Counted from the first letter of the stretch, positions 7,509-16,065 are shown. The stretch: 39,375 bases of DNA from Eremococcus coleocola DSM 15696 (GCF_000428865.1 NZ_AUAT01000007.1:59338-98712); one strand, 5' to 3'. Translations and numbers: made by a program. Notes: generated by a model not told the origin, from the sequence alone.

Positions 7509-7985
7509 ATGCAAATTATTACACAATCCAGTCAAGAAACTCAGGCCTTGGCAGCCGCTTTAGCCCCTTATTTACAGGCGGGAATGGTACTACGTTTAGA
7601 AGGTAATCTAGGAGCAGGTAAGACGACCTTTACCCAGGGTCTGGGCCGAGCCTTAGGCATCCAGCGTGCCATCAAAAGCCCCACTTACACCATCGTAAAA
7701 GAATATTCCCTAGATCAAATGACTTTGGTTCATATCGATGCTTATCGTCTTGAGGCGGGGGGGCAAGAAGACATGGATTGGGACTATTATCTGGCAGCGG
7801 ATAAAGTTGTTTTAATTGAATGGGCCCAATTTATGGAACCTGCTTTACCTAATGATTATTTGTGGATTGAGTTTTCAGGTCAAGGGGACCAAGATCGGTT
7901 AATCCAAATCCATAGCCAGCAAGAAGCTGGAATTTATACAGATTTACTAGATAAATGGTTGAAAAAATTTTTTAGGAGGACCTAA
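7509..7985 (+). CDS. tsaE: tRNA t6A biosynthesis ATPase TsaE
   Basis: A 158-residue P-loop ATPase that works with TsaB and TsaD to install threonylcarbamoyl-adenosine at position 37 of ANN-decoding tRNAs. The Walker A motif GNLGAGKTT is at residues 32-40. SPTYTIVKEY (switch region), HIDAYRLE and IEWAQ (Walker B-like) are the usual TsaE signatures. The length fits the family. The stop codon shares its last base with the ATG of the following acetyltransferase (TAATG), so the two are translationally coupled, an arrangement common in Lactobacillales. Partners tsaB and tsaD are not in the window. Confidence 0.95.
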   Translation: MQIITQSSQETQALAAALAPYLQAGMVLRLEGNLGAGKTTFTQGLGRALGIQRAIKSPTYTIVKEYSLDQMTLVHIDAYRLEAGGQEDMDWDYYLAADKVVLIEWAQFMEPALPNDYLWIEFSGQGDQDRLIQIHSQQEAGIYTDLLDKWLKKFFRRT

Positions 7986-8524
7986 TGCTAAAAAATGAAG
8001 ATAATCAAGCGGAGATTAAAACGGAAGAATTAGAAACTATAATACGAGAACCCCGACTCTCAGATGCCAAAGCGATTATTGGTCTGTTGCGTCATGTCTC
8101 TCGGGAAACTAATTTTATTATGTTTGATCCGGGCATGACACTTGACCGGGAGAAAACCCTCATTCAGCAATATCTCAACAGTGACCGGGACCTCTTTTTA
8201 GTGATTGAGGTGGATGACCAACTGGTAGGTTTAGCTAATTTAATCTCCTTGAATCACTCTCGTCAAGCCCATGTGGCAGAAATTGGGATGGCTATTATCA
8301 AAGAATATTGGGGCTACGGTATGGGATCAGTTTTTATGGAAGAGTTGATTCTGTTTGCGGAAGAAAATAATATTAAGGTACTTAATTTAGAGGTTATGGC
8401 GAATAATCAAAGAGCTATCAAGTTATATAAGCGTTATGGTTTTCAACAAGTAGGCCGTTTAAGCAAGCGAATCCAGATTGACCATGTTTTCTATGATACC
8501 CTTCTTATGGAAAAAATAATTTAA
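7985..8524 (+). CDS. GNAT-family N-acetyltransferase
   Basis: A 179-residue acetyl-CoA-dependent acetyltransferase. Motif A is clear: EIGMAIIKEYWGYGMGSVFM, with the pyrophosphate-binding G-Y-G-M-G loop; motif B follows as NQRAIKLYKRYGFQQVGR. The first ~20 residues are polar and precede the fold (REPRLSDAKAI). AGGAGG lies upstream within the end of tsaE. A GNAT gene after tsaE invites comparison with RimI, but the sequence is nearer the general YhhY/RimJ-like group that acts on small amines or protein N-termini. Substrate unknown. Confidence 0.85.
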   Translation: MLKNEDNQAEIKTEELETIIREPRLSDAKAIIGLLRHVSRETNFIMFDPGMTLDREKTLIQQYLNSDRDLFLVIEVDDQLVGLANLISLNHSRQAHVAEIGMAIIKEYWGYGMGSVFMEELILFAEENNIKVLNLEVMANNQRAIKLYKRYGFQQVGRLSKRIQIDHVFYDTLLMEKII

Positions 8525-8561
8525 TGGATTTTGACTTAGTTTTCGGAATAATAAATAATTA

Positions 8562-8592
8562 GACTGTCTGGCCTTTACAGACGGTCTTTTAT
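8562..8592 (+). terminator. Terminator of tsaE-GNAT operon
   Basis: GACTGTCTG (8562-8570) pairs with CAGACGGTC (8578-8586) with one G-U pair, then TTTTATTT. Confidence 0.85.
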
Positions 8593-8642
8593 TTACTAGA
8601 ATCAAAGGGATAAGATAAAGAATAATAAAAGGACGTAATTAA

Positions 8643-9554
8643 ATGAAATTAAATACTTTAGTCAAGGCCTTCCCAATGATGGAAATCAAATTAGATGCGC
8701 CTTTGGCCGATTATAGTTACACCAAAACTGGGGGACCAGCTGATGCCATTGTCTTTCCTCGTTCCGTTGAAGAGGTGCGTGACATTGTTGTTTGGGTTAA
8801 GGAAAACCAAGTACCTCTAACCATTTTAGGTAACCTCTCTAACTTAATTGTACGCGACGGGGGCATCCGGGGTGTGGTGATGATTTTGACCTTGATGGAT
8901 CAAATCCTTGTTAACCAAACCCAGATTACAGCCTTGAGCGGCGCCAAAATCATCGATGTCAGTCAGGCAGCCTATAAAGCTGGTTTAACTGGTTTAGAAT
9001 TTGCTTGTGGTATCCCAGGCTCAACTGGGGGGGCTATTTTTATGAATGCAGGAGCTTACGGCGGTGAAATGGTGGACATTCCTTTGACGGTTCTTACCAT
9101 TGACCGAGACAACCAACTCCACGAATACGACCGGTCCATGTGTGATTTTTCCTACCGGCATAGTGTTTTTCAGGAAAATAATGAGATAATTTTATCAGTG
9201 ACCCTCAATTTAACTTCTGGCGATGCTCTTAAAATTAAGGCGGAAATGGATCGCTTAACTGATTTGCGCCAATCCAAGCAACCCTTGGAGTACCCATCTT
9301 GTGGGTCTGTATTTAAGCGTCCTCCAGGACACTTTACCGGGAAATTAATCCAAGATGCTGGTTTACAAGGAATGCAAATGGGTGGGGCGCAAATCTCTAC
9401 TAAGCATGCTGGATTCATTGTCAATATTGCGGGCGCAACCGCCACTGATTATGAAAATCTTATTCATTTTATTCAAGCCAAAATTTGGGAACTGAATGAA
9501 GTTAAGTTGGAAACCGAAGTCCGAATTATTGGGCAGCCTTTGGAAGAAGCATAA
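8643..9554 (+). CDS. murB: UDP-N-acetylenolpyruvoylglucosamine reductase MurB
   Basis: A 303-residue FAD enzyme that makes UDP-MurNAc for peptidoglycan. The FAD domain shows TKTGGPADAIVFP and the loop LGNLSNLIVRDGG; GIPGSTGGAIFMNAGAYGGE and YRHSVFQ follow. The catalytic Ser is in YPSCGSVFKRPPGHFTGKLI and the catalytic Glu is probably in LETEVRIIG. It is the type II form, shorter than the E. coli type. It sits directly before potABCD as in streptococci, but a strong terminator and a long repeat-bearing gap mean the two are probably not one transcript here. Confidence 0.95.
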   Translation: MKLNTLVKAFPMMEIKLDAPLADYSYTKTGGPADAIVFPRSVEEVRDIVVWVKENQVPLTILGNLSNLIVRDGGIRGVVMILTLMDQILVNQTQITALSGAKIIDVSQAAYKAGLTGLEFACGIPGSTGGAIFMNAGAYGGEMVDIPLTVLTIDRDNQLHEYDRSMCDFSYRHSVFQENNEIILSVTLNLTSGDALKIKAEMDRLTDLRQSKQPLEYPSCGSVFKRPPGHFTGKLIQDAGLQGMQMGGAQISTKHAGFIVNIAGATATDYENLIHFIQAKIWELNEVKLETEVRIIGQPLEEA

Positions 9555-9568
9555 TTTAATAAGATTAA

Positions 9569-9600
9569 AAAGAGTCTGGCGATCGCCAGACTCTTTCTTT
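9569..9600 (+). terminator. Terminator of murB
   Basis: A perfect 28-bp palindrome (9569-9596, arm AAAGAGTCTGGCGA) ends in TTTCTTT. The A/T ends make it usable on either strand. Confidence 0.85.
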
Positions 9601-9715
9601 GTCGTCCCTCAACCCAAGCTAACCTGTCTGACTCTCAGTTCCGTTTTTCTTTAGCTGAATATTCTCAATTTTCAAATGGGAATTTGATAAAAAACCGTTT
9701 TTTTAAAGTCAGCTA

Positions 9716-9724
9716 TGTTATAAT
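9716..9724 (+). promoter_or_regulatory. Extended -10 promoter before potABCD
   Basis: TGTTATAAT is an extended -10 (TG, one base, TATAAT) about 215 bp before potA. It implies a long leader that contains hairpin repeat copy A. There is no good -35. Confidence 0.55.
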
Positions 9725-9732
9725 TTTTGGCG

Positions 9733-9909
9733 AGGCTGGGCAAAAAGTCTCAGTCCCGCTCATTTATCTTAAAATTTGAATGAGACAAGGCAGTAGTTGA
9801 CTGGATGGAAACGGCGTCGCAATACGACTTCTTCCATCCCAGTCAAGAATGCGCTGGGCGGGCAGACGAAGCGAAAATCAGAGATTTTCATGCTTCTTGC
9901 CCGCTTCCT
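9733..9909 (+). repeat. BOX-like multi-hairpin repeat, copy A
   Basis: Three stems in a row. First, GGCTGGGC...CAGTCC (9735-9757). Second, TTGACTGGATGGAA pairing with TTCCATCCCAGTCAA (9797-9846) around an inner GTCG/CGAC. Third, GCGGGCA/TGCCCGC with GAAGC/GCTTC and AAATC/GATTT inside (9858-9905). The third stem ends about 30 bp before the potA start. Copies B, C and D share the layout with paired substitutions. Together with the promoter this accounts for the 384-bp murB-potA gap. Confidence 0.75.
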
Positions 9910-9938
9910 ACAAAACCAATTATAAGGGGGCATGTTTG

Positions 9939-11027
9939 ATGCAGACAGAATACAGTGTGCGACTTGAAGGCGTTAAAAAATCCTTCGATGACACCGAAAT
10001 CTTAAAGTCGATTGATATGGAATTGGAGGAGGGCAAGTTCTATACGCTACTGGGTCCATCTGGCTGTGGCAAGACAACCCTCCTACGAATTATTGCCGGG
10101 TTCACGCAAGTAACTGCTGGCGATGTTTATTTAGGTAGCAAAAAAGTGAATGATATTCCCGCTAACAAACGCAAGGTTAATACGGTCTTCCAAGACTACG
10201 CCTTGTTTCCACACATGAATGTCTTTGATAATGTTGCTTTTGGTCTATCAATCAAGGGCACACCAAAAAAAGAACTAGAAAGCAAAGTTCACGAGGCCTT
10301 AAATATGGTCCAACTGGGCGAATTGGCCCAAAGACAAATATCAGAATTATCCGGGGGGCAACGCCAACGGGTAGCGATTGCGCGTGCCTTGGTGAATGAA
10401 CCGGATGTACTTTTACTCGATGAGCCGCTGTCTGCCTTAGATTTAAAACTACGGACGGATATGCAGTATGAATTACGGGAACTCCAAAAAAGACTAGGGA
10501 TTACCTTTGTCTTTGTCACCCATGACCAGGAAGAAGCCTTAGCCATGTCTGATTGGATTTTTGTCATGAATGATGGTGAGATTGTTCAATCTGGGACGCC
10601 AACCGATATTTATGATGAACCCATTAACCATTTTGTGGCTGACTTTATCGGTGAATCTAATATTGTGAATGCCAAGATGATTGAAGACTACTTAGTTGAA
10701 TTTAACGGCCGTCGATTCGAATGTGAAGATGCTGGGATTCCCCAAGGGGAGGCCGTAGAAGTGGTCATCCGGCCAGAAGATATCCTCATAGTGCCGCGCG
10801 ACCAAGGTAAGTTGAATGTTACCATTGATACCAGTCTTTTCCGGGGTGTCTTCAATGAAATTATTGCCTATGACCAAGAAGGTAATGAATGGATGATCCA
10901 TACCACCCAAAAGGTTCAAGCAGGTTCAGTCTATGGTTTGAGTTTTACGCCTTCCGACATTCACGTGATGCGCTTTAACGAAAGTGAAGAAGACTTCGAC
11001 GCCCGTTTAGAACAATACGAAGATTAG
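9939..11027 (+). CDS. potA: Spermidine/putrescine ABC importer ATPase PotA
   Basis: A 362-residue ATPase energising polyamine uptake through PotB/PotC. Walker A is GPSGCGKTT (39-47); the Q loop lies in [12 protein letters not shown], the ABC signature is [15 protein letters not shown], Walker B is [12 protein letters not shown] and the switch His is in [12 protein letters not shown]-terminal TOBE-like regulatory region follows (about 265-362). The start is ATG 9939, eight bases after AAGGGGG. A reading from 9849 would translate the hairpin repeat, and an out-of-frame ATG sits at 9932. First gene of potABCD. Confidence 0.95.
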   Translation: MQTEYSVRLEGVKKSFDDTEILKSIDMELEEGKFYTLLGPSGCGKTTLLRIIAGFTQVTAGDVYLGSKKVNDIPANKRKVNTVFQDYALFPHMNVFDNVAFGLSIKGTPKKELESKVHEALNMVQLGELAQRQISELSGGQRQRVAIARALVNEPDVLLLDEPLSALDLKLRTDMQYELRELQKRLGITFVFVTHDQEEALAMSDWIFVMNDGEIVQSGTPTDIYDEPINHFVADFIGESNIVNAKMIEDYLVEFNGRRFECEDAGIPQGEAVEVVIRPEDILIVPRDQGKLNVTIDTSLFRGVFNEIIAYDQEGNEWMIHTTQKVQAGSVYGLSFTPSDIHVMRFNESEEDFDARLEQYED

Positions 11028-11037
11028 GAGGGCGACC

Positions 11038-11850
11038 ATGAACCGTAAGAATAATCATTATTTGGCTATTCCCTATTATTTATGGATTGCCATTTTCGTG
11101 ATTGCACCGATATTACTTCTGATATACCGGTCACTGTTTGATATTGAGGGCCATTTTACCTTAAATAATTATCTCTATTACTTCACCTCAGCTAATTACC
11201 TGATTATGACCGTTTCATCTTTTGTGACAGCCTTTTTGGTGACCGCTATCACGCTTTTATTGGCCTATCCTTTTGCCTATCTTTTGACCAAAACTAAACG
11301 TAAAAACCTGTGGCTGCTCTTAGTCATTTTGCCCACTTGGATTAATCTTTTGCTCAAAATTTATGCTTTTATTGGGATCCTATCCAAATCAGGTCCAATT
11401 GTAGGATGGTTAGAAGCCATTGGTTTCTATGATGTTCAATTGCTCTTTACCAATACCGCCTTTATCCTAGTGGCGGTCTATGTAGAATTGCCTTTTATGG
11501 TCTTACCGATTTTTAACTCCATTGATGATATTCCTGATTCCTTGATGGAAGCGTCACTGGATTTGGGGGCCAATTCCTTGAAACGCCTACAAAAAGTTAT
11601 TTTCCCCCTATCAATTCGCGGGGTGAAGTCTGGCGTTCAAGCGGTCTTTATCCCTTCCTTATCCCTTTTTATGTTAACCCGTTTAATCGGAGGGAACCGG
11701 GTGATTACTTTAGGTACTGCAGTGGAACAACATTTCCTCGTCACGCAAAACTGGGGGATGGGGGCGACCATTGGGGTAATTCTACTCTTGGCTATGATCC
11801 TTATCATGTACTTAACCCGTGACCGCCATGAACAAGGGGGGCAAGATTAA
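11038..11850 (+). CDS. potB: Polyamine ABC importer permease PotB
   Basis: A 270-residue membrane permease with about six transmembrane helices, beginning IPYYLWIAIFVIAPILLLIY. The EAA loop that docks on PotA is EASLDLGANSLKRLQKVIFPLS. It heterodimerises with PotC to form the channel for spermidine or putrescine. GGAGG precedes the ATG. It lies 10 bp after potA and its stop codon is immediately followed by the ATG of potC, so expression is tightly coupled. Confidence 0.95.
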   Translation: MNRKNNHYLAIPYYLWIAIFVIAPILLLIYRSLFDIEGHFTLNNYLYYFTSANYLIMTVSSFVTAFLVTAITLLLAYPFAYLLTKTKRKNLWLLLVILPTWINLLLKIYAFIGILSKSGPIVGWLEAIGFYDVQLLFTNTAFILVAVYVELPFMVLPIFNSIDDIPDSLMEASLDLGANSLKRLQKVIFPLSIRGVKSGVQAVFIPSLSLFMLTRLIGGNRVITLGTAVEQHFLVTQNWGMGATIGVILLLAMILIMYLTRDRHEQGGQD

Positions 11851-12675
11851 ATGAAAGAAAAGTTTAAATTTTCCTACTTGTATTTAATTCTAATTTTTGT
11901 CATTCTGTATATTCCGATTGCCTACCTGATTTTCTATTCCTTTAATGCCGGTGGAAACATGAGCCAATTCACTGGTTTTACCTGGGAACATTATCAAACT
12001 CTCTTTGCTGATACCCGGCTCTTGGTCTACATCCTCAACACCTTCATTGTGGCTATCTTATCTGCCTTATTAGCCACCATGATCGGGACGGCGGGCGCCA
12101 TTGCGATTTATTATACCCGGCATAAAAAAATCCGGGCCGCCTTGTTGAACTTAAATAATGTCTTAATGGTGACCCCGGATGTTATGATTGGGGCTTCCTT
12201 CTTGATTTTATTTACCTCTTTAATTCCAATTAAAATGGGTTTTTGGACGGTTTTGATTGCCCATGTGGCCTTTTCGGTCCCGATTGTGGTCTTGATGGTT
12301 CTACCTCGGATGTATGAACTTAACCTGAATATGGTGACCGCGGCCCAGGACTTAGGCGCTAATTATTGGCAAATTCTGACCCGAGTGCTGCTTCCGAATT
12401 TAACGCCAGGGATTATCGCTGGTTTCTTTATGGCCTTTACTTATTCCTTGGATGACTTTGCCGTGACCTTCTTCTTAACCGGAAACGGTTTTTCTACAGT
12501 GTCGGTGGAAGTTTATTCCCGGGCCCGGACTGGGATTTCACTGGAAATTAATGCCTTATCAGCCTTAATGTTTATCGTGGCATTGCTCCTCGTATCGGGA
12601 TATTACTATTTACAAGTTTCCGAACAACGGTCTAGCTACCGACAATTAAAACGGAAGGGGGCGGCGCGTTCATGA
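11851..12675 (+). CDS. potC: Polyamine ABC importer permease PotC
   Basis: A 274-residue second permease with about six membrane helices (first: YLYLILIFVILYIPIAYLIF). The EAA loop is TAAQDLGANYWQILTRVLLPNL, and the DDF and TGNG residues typical of PotC appear in SLDDFAVTFFLTGNG. It starts on the base after potB stops and overlaps potD by four bases (ATGA). AAGGGGG at the end of potB supplies the ribosome site. Confidence 0.95.
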   Translation: MKEKFKFSYLYLILIFVILYIPIAYLIFYSFNAGGNMSQFTGFTWEHYQTLFADTRLLVYILNTFIVAILSALLATMIGTAGAIAIYYTRHKKIRAALLNLNNVLMVTPDVMIGASFLILFTSLIPIKMGFWTVLIAHVAFSVPIVVLMVLPRMYELNLNMVTAAQDLGANYWQILTRVLLPNLTPGIIAGFFMAFTYSLDDFAVTFFLTGNGFSTVSVEVYSRARTGISLEINALSALMFIVALLLVSGYYYLQVSEQRSSYRQLKRKGAARS

Positions 12676-13748
12676 AACTCTTAAGAAATTTTGTTTCTTT
12701 AGCCCTATTACTCGTGGCAATCTTGTTCTTAGCCCGTCACCAAATGGAAGCTGGCTCGGCCAATGATGCGGCTAATGTGATTAACTTTTATAATTGGGGT
12801 GATTATATTGATCCAGCCCTGATTGATGAATTTGAATCAGAAACGGGCTACCGGGTAATCTATGAAACCTTTGACTCCAATGAAGCCATGATGACCAAGG
12901 TTCAACAAGGAGGGACAAACTATGATGTGATAGTCCCTTCTGAATACATGGTGGAGGCCATGAAAGAAAATGACCTCCTTTTGCCTTTGGACCATAGTAA
13001 ATTACCGAATTTAGCTCAAATTGACCCTCAATTTTTGGACTTAGCCTATGATCCCCAAAATCAATATTCAGTCCCTTATTTCTGGGGCACCTTAGGCATT
13101 ATCTACAATACCTCAATGATTGAAGAAGGTTCTATCCACGATTGGGCCGACCTTTGGAATCCAGCCTACCAAGGCAAAATTCTCATGATTGACGGGGCCC
13201 GCGAAATGATTGGGATTGGCTTGCAAAGTCTGGGTTACTCCTTGAATGATATAGATTCAAGCCATATCCGGGCAGCGGCTGACAAGATGAAAACCCTCAT
13301 GCCGAATGTGGTCGGTTTAATTACTGATGAAATTAAGATGCATATTGCTGAGGGCGAAGTGCCTTTGGCAGTGACCTTCTCCGGAGAAGCCGCTACGGCC
13401 ATGGATCAAAATGAAGACTTAGCTTACGTGGTTCCGGAAAAGGGGTCTAATCTTTGGTTGGATACCTTTGCCATCCCTAAGATTGCTGATAATGTAGAAG
13501 GAGCCTATGCCTTAATTAACTTTCTTACTTCCAAAGAAGCTTCGATTGCTAATGCTGAGTATGTTGGTTACGCTACGCCGAATATGGAAGCTAAAGCGGC
13601 CCTACCTAAAGAAATTACGGATGATAAGGCTTTTTATCCCGACCAAGCGATTATGGATAAGTTAGAAGTCTACCGAAACTTAGGTCAAGCCAAGTTAATT
13701 GAATATAATGATCGTTTCTTAGAAGTTAAAATTGAACCAAAATCGTAA
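12672..13748 (+). CDS. potD: Polyamine-binding protein PotD
   Basis: A 358-residue extracellular binding protein that delivers polyamines to PotBC. The family blocks INFYNWGDYIDPALIDEFE, YETFDSNEAMMTKVQQGG and YDVIVPSEYMVEAM are present, as are Trp/Asp/Glu residues expected in the binding pocket (for example FWGTLGIIYN and LDTFAIPK). The N-terminus is one hydrophobic helix (residues 5-20) without a lipobox Cys, so it is probably held by an uncleaved signal anchor, as in pneumococcal PotD. It overlaps potC by four bases. No clear terminator follows; the next 590 bp hold hairpin repeats. Confidence 0.93.
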   Translation: MKLLRNFVSLALLLVAILFLARHQMEAGSANDAANVINFYNWGDYIDPALIDEFESETGYRVIYETFDSNEAMMTKVQQGGTNYDVIVPSEYMVEAMKENDLLLPLDHSKLPNLAQIDPQFLDLAYDPQNQYSVPYFWGTLGIIYNTSMIEEGSIHDWADLWNPAYQGKILMIDGAREMIGIGLQSLGYSLNDIDSSHIRAAADKMKTLMPNVVGLITDEIKMHIAEGEVPLAVTFSGEAATAMDQNEDLAYVVPEKGSNLWLDTFAIPKIADNVEGAYALINFLTSKEASIANAEYVGYATPNMEAKAALPKEITDDKAFYPDQAIMDKLEVYRNLGQAKLIEYNDRFLEVKIEPKS

Positions 13749-13897
13749 TCCGTAAAGGGTTGGAAATAAATACGAGGCATGACTATCAAAAAACTTGCCA
13801 AGCTTTACTTAAAAGCGGTATTGTGTAAAAGGAAAGCTGTGTTTCGCTTGGAATTACTCAATCATGTCTTGGGGGAAGCCTTGGAACTGCCGCACTT

Positions 13898-14195
13898 GGG
13901 AGCGGGCAAGAAGTAGAAAATCTTTGATTTTTGCTTGCTGAAGCACTCGGAGCAAAGCGACATAGTGATCCAGTAGCTGAGTGAACAAGTGAGCTCAGCT
14001 GCCTTGATTACCCGCCCAGTGCATTCTTGACTAGGGTGGAACACATCGCTTTGCTACATAGAAGTTAGGCTTATCCCTTCGCTTAACTACTGTGTTTCTA
14101 AGTCGTTTCACTCCAAGAACCACAGCAAACCACTGCGATAATTTACTTATATTTAATTAATTGAAGCGGGACTGGGCTTTTTTTGCCCAGCCCCC
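13898..14195 (-). repeat. BOX-like multi-hairpin repeat, copy D (inverted, with extra module)
   Basis: Read on the minus strand this matches copies A and B: a first hairpin (14170-14192, GGCTGGGC with GCCCAGTC), then TTATCGCAGTGGTT (complement of about 14135-14150), then CCCTAGTCAAGAATGC, GGGCGGG, and finally a third stem ending TTGCCCGCTCCC (13898-13909). Between the two sides of the last stem an extra module is inserted, including AGCTGAG/CTCAGCT (13975-13981 with 13994-14000). It lies between potD and gtrA, opposite to both, so it is not a leader here. 13749-13897 holds nothing else I recognise. Confidence 0.7.
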
Positions 14196-14263
14196 TATGC
14201 CTGCCGGTTTAAGCATTACTCTGGTTTGCGGACAAATGGGTTCTATTTTAATGATAGCTAGGA

Positions 14264-14311
14264 GGGCGGGGCAAGCGGGAAAGAAAAATTTCCTTGCTAA
14301 TCATCCCGCCC
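14264..14311 (+). repeat. GC-rich hairpin before gtrA, resembling repeat stem 3
   Basis: GGGCGGG (14264-14270) pairs with CCCGCCC (14305-14311), with AAGC/GCTT-type pairs and an A/T-rich loop inside. The shape and the GGGCGGGCA-like start recall the last stem of copies A, B and D. It ends 26 bases before the proposed gtrA start. Confidence 0.6.
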
Positions 14312-14337
14312 ATTTTTATTTAGAAAGAGGGATTGTT

Positions 14338-14754
14338 CTGAAAACTATCCAGCACTTAATCAAGCAGATAATGGATTTTGCTATTGTGGGTGTGATTGCG
14401 ACTGTCATTGATTATATGATTTTTGTTTTTATCTATAATCTTTTAGGTTGGCATTACAATGTAGCCACGGTGATTGCTTTTTCCCTATCGACTATCTTCA
14501 ACTATTGGGCTTCCATGAAATATGTCTTTAAAAGTAAATATGCTAAGGAAGATCGCCACCGGGAATTTATGATTTTTGTGGGTCTATCCATCATTGGTTT
14601 AATTCTGAATGTGGTCTTAATGCGGTTTAGTGTGGAAACTCTTCAAATTATCCCTAATATTGCCAAAATCCTAGTCACGGGTGTGGTTATGGTCTTTAAC
14701 TTTGTGACCAGGAAGTTGCTCTTAGAAGGAGGGTCATCCCTGCATGAAGATTAA
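14338..14754 (+). CDS. gtrA: GtrA-family membrane protein (probable CTG start)
   Basis: A 138-residue GtrA/DPMS-like protein with four predicted membrane helices (FAIVGVIATVIDYMIFVFIY; VATVIAFSLSTIFNYWASM; FMIFVGLSIIGLILNVVL; IAKILVTGVVMVFNFVTR). Such proteins are thought to flip or anchor lipid-linked sugars made by the partner glycosyltransferase. The expected N-terminus (KTIQHLIKQ) begins right after CTG 14338, seven bases past AGAAAGAGG. No in-frame ATG, GTG or TTG stands near; the next ATG (14371) would remove the amphipathic lead-in. Extending upstream to 14161 would translate repeat hairpins. It overlaps gtrB by 11 bases. Confidence 0.85.
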   Translation: MKTIQHLIKQIMDFAIVGVIATVIDYMIFVFIYNLLGWHYNVATVIAFSLSTIFNYWASMKYVFKSKYAKEDRHREFMIFVGLSIIGLILNVVLMRFSVETLQIIPNIAKILVTGVVMVFNFVTRKLLLEGGSSLHED

Positions 14755-15724
14755 AGCAGAAACAATGAGTATTGTGGTTCCTTGCTATAATGAGGAAGTC
14801 AGTCTTGATTTATTTTACCAAGCCATCAAAAAGCTCCAGACTGAGTTTAGTCAAGTTTATCTAGAACTTATTTTGGTCAATGACGGTTCTAAGGACCAAA
14901 CCTTAGCAAAGATGAAGACCTTGCAAGCAACTGACCCTAAAAGGATTTCCTATCTTTCATTTTCACGAAATTTCGGTAAGGAAGCGGCAATTAAAGCGGG
15001 CTTAGAGGTTGCCAAGGGTCAATGGGTGGCTCTCATGGATGCCGACCTGCAAGATCCACCGGAACTACTTAAAGAGATGCATGAAACTTTGGTAAGTGGG
15101 AATTATGATGTGGTGGCAACTCGCCGGAAGGACCGTGCCGGGGAACCGCCCGTTCGGTCTTTCTTTGCCAACCTTTATTATAAGCTGAATAATTTGATTT
15201 CTGATGTTAAATTAGAAGAAGGGGCACGTGACTTTCGTTTGATGACTCAAGAGGTTGTCCAAGCGGTGATTTCCTTACCTGAAATTAATCGTTTTTCCAA
15301 GGGGATTTTTTCCTGGGTGGGCTTTAATGTTGCTTATATATCCTATCCCAATGTGGAACGGTCAGCGGGTGGGTCATCCTGGTCCTTCCAAAAATTGGTG
15401 TCGTATGCCGTCGAAGGCTTGATTTCTTTTTCTGATATGCCCTTGACCATTGCTAGTGTCTTAGGTTTTATCTCTTTCTTGTTTGCCTTGATTTATGGGG
15501 CTTATATCTTCTTTCGGACTATCTTGTTTGGCGGTGACGTTGCGGGTTGGCCCACCTTGGTTGTCCTGGTTTCAGGCTTGGGTGGCATGCAGTTACTATG
15601 CCTAGGTATTCTAGGTAAATACATCGGTAAAATATTTATCGAAAGCAAACAACGCCCTCTTTATATTATTAAAGAAGCCGTCTTAAATGATTCTGATAGT
15701 CTTTTGGATACTGAAGAAGTATAA
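14744..15724 (+). CDS. gtrB: GtrB/DPM1-like undecaprenyl-phosphate glycosyltransferase
   Basis: A 326-residue family 2 glycosyltransferase that probably moves a hexose from a nucleotide sugar to undecaprenyl phosphate. The cytoplasmic GT-A domain opens with MSIVVPCYNEE, has LVNDGSKDQT and the metal-binding DADLQDPPE, and the acceptor-site residues in DFRLM. Two C-terminal membrane helices follow (IASVLGFISFLFALIYGAYIFF; TLVVLVSGLGGMQLLCLGIL), with the GKYIGKIF...RPLYI end typical of GtrB/CsbB. With gtrA it forms a two-gene operon for decorating a wall polymer such as teichoic acid; the sugar is unknown. Confidence 0.93.
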   Translation: MKIKAETMSIVVPCYNEEVSLDLFYQAIKKLQTEFSQVYLELILVNDGSKDQTLAKMKTLQATDPKRISYLSFSRNFGKEAAIKAGLEVAKGQWVALMDADLQDPPELLKEMHETLVSGNYDVVATRRKDRAGEPPVRSFFANLYYKLNNLISDVKLEEGARDFRLMTQEVVQAVISLPEINRFSKGIFSWVGFNVAYISYPNVERSAGGSSWSFQKLVSYAVEGLISFSDMPLTIASVLGFISFLFALIYGAYIFFRTILFGGDVAGWPTLVVLVSGLGGMQLLCLGILGKYIGKIFIESKQRPLYIIKEAVLNDSDSLLDTEEV

Positions 15725-15753
15725 GAAGATAAGTAAGTTAAAATAAAGAAAAT

Positions 15754-15795
15754 AAAAAGCGGAAGTAGGACTAAAAGTCTTGCTCCCGCTTTTTT
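15754..15795. terminator. Bidirectional terminator between gtrB and glycerate kinase remnant
   Basis: AAAAAGCGG (15754-15762) pairs with CCGCTTTTT (15786-15794) around an inner GACT-AAA-AGTC hairpin; there are T-runs on both strands. Confidence 0.8.
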
Positions 15796-15800
15796 ATGAT

Positions 15801-16058
15801 TTAATGAGTGGTCTTAGTGAGTAAACGGCCCAAATTATAGGCTAAAGTTTCTAGATTCTTAGGCCCTAGGTTCAGGGCATGGGCAAGACTCTGAGGTCTG
15901 GGATTGATGGAAAAGAGAGCAGTAAAACCAGCCCGGTAAAGGGGAATTAGGTCTTGGCCCAGATGACCGGCAATCCCAATTAGGGGGAATTTGTATTTAT
16001 TGGCAAGGTGGGCGACCCCCATGGGCGCTTTACCAAAGAGCGTTTGACCATCAATTTT
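15801..16058 (-). pseudogene. Glycerate kinase, C-terminal remnant
   Basis: About 85 codons match the C-terminus of GlxK/GarK-type glycerate 2-kinases: KIDGQTLFGKAPMGVAHLA, then FPLIGIAGHLGQD and the Ala/Leu-rich end NLETLAYNLGRLL. A complete enzyme has about 380 residues. The homology begins immediately after the stop codon of the CpXC gene, with no start or ribosome site for it, so at least three quarters of the gene has been deleted. The only ATG in the fragment lies inside the conserved KAPMGVA motif. Non-functional relic; the recognition is from motif memory, not from a search. Confidence 0.75.
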
Positions 16059-16065
16059 ACCTTTT

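Noticed and set aside
9849-9938. 30-codon N-terminal extension of PotA
   Set aside because: It would translate the last hairpin of copy A; AAGGGGG and the conserved start both point to ATG 9939. The same reasoning excludes extensions of rpiA (17227), mntA (30062), mntB (31230), gtrA (14161) and nrdF (3970).
13862-14044. Minus-strand 60-codon open frame
   Set aside because: It lies entirely inside hairpin repeat copy D, has no ribosome site, and is Cys/Ser-rich without family features.
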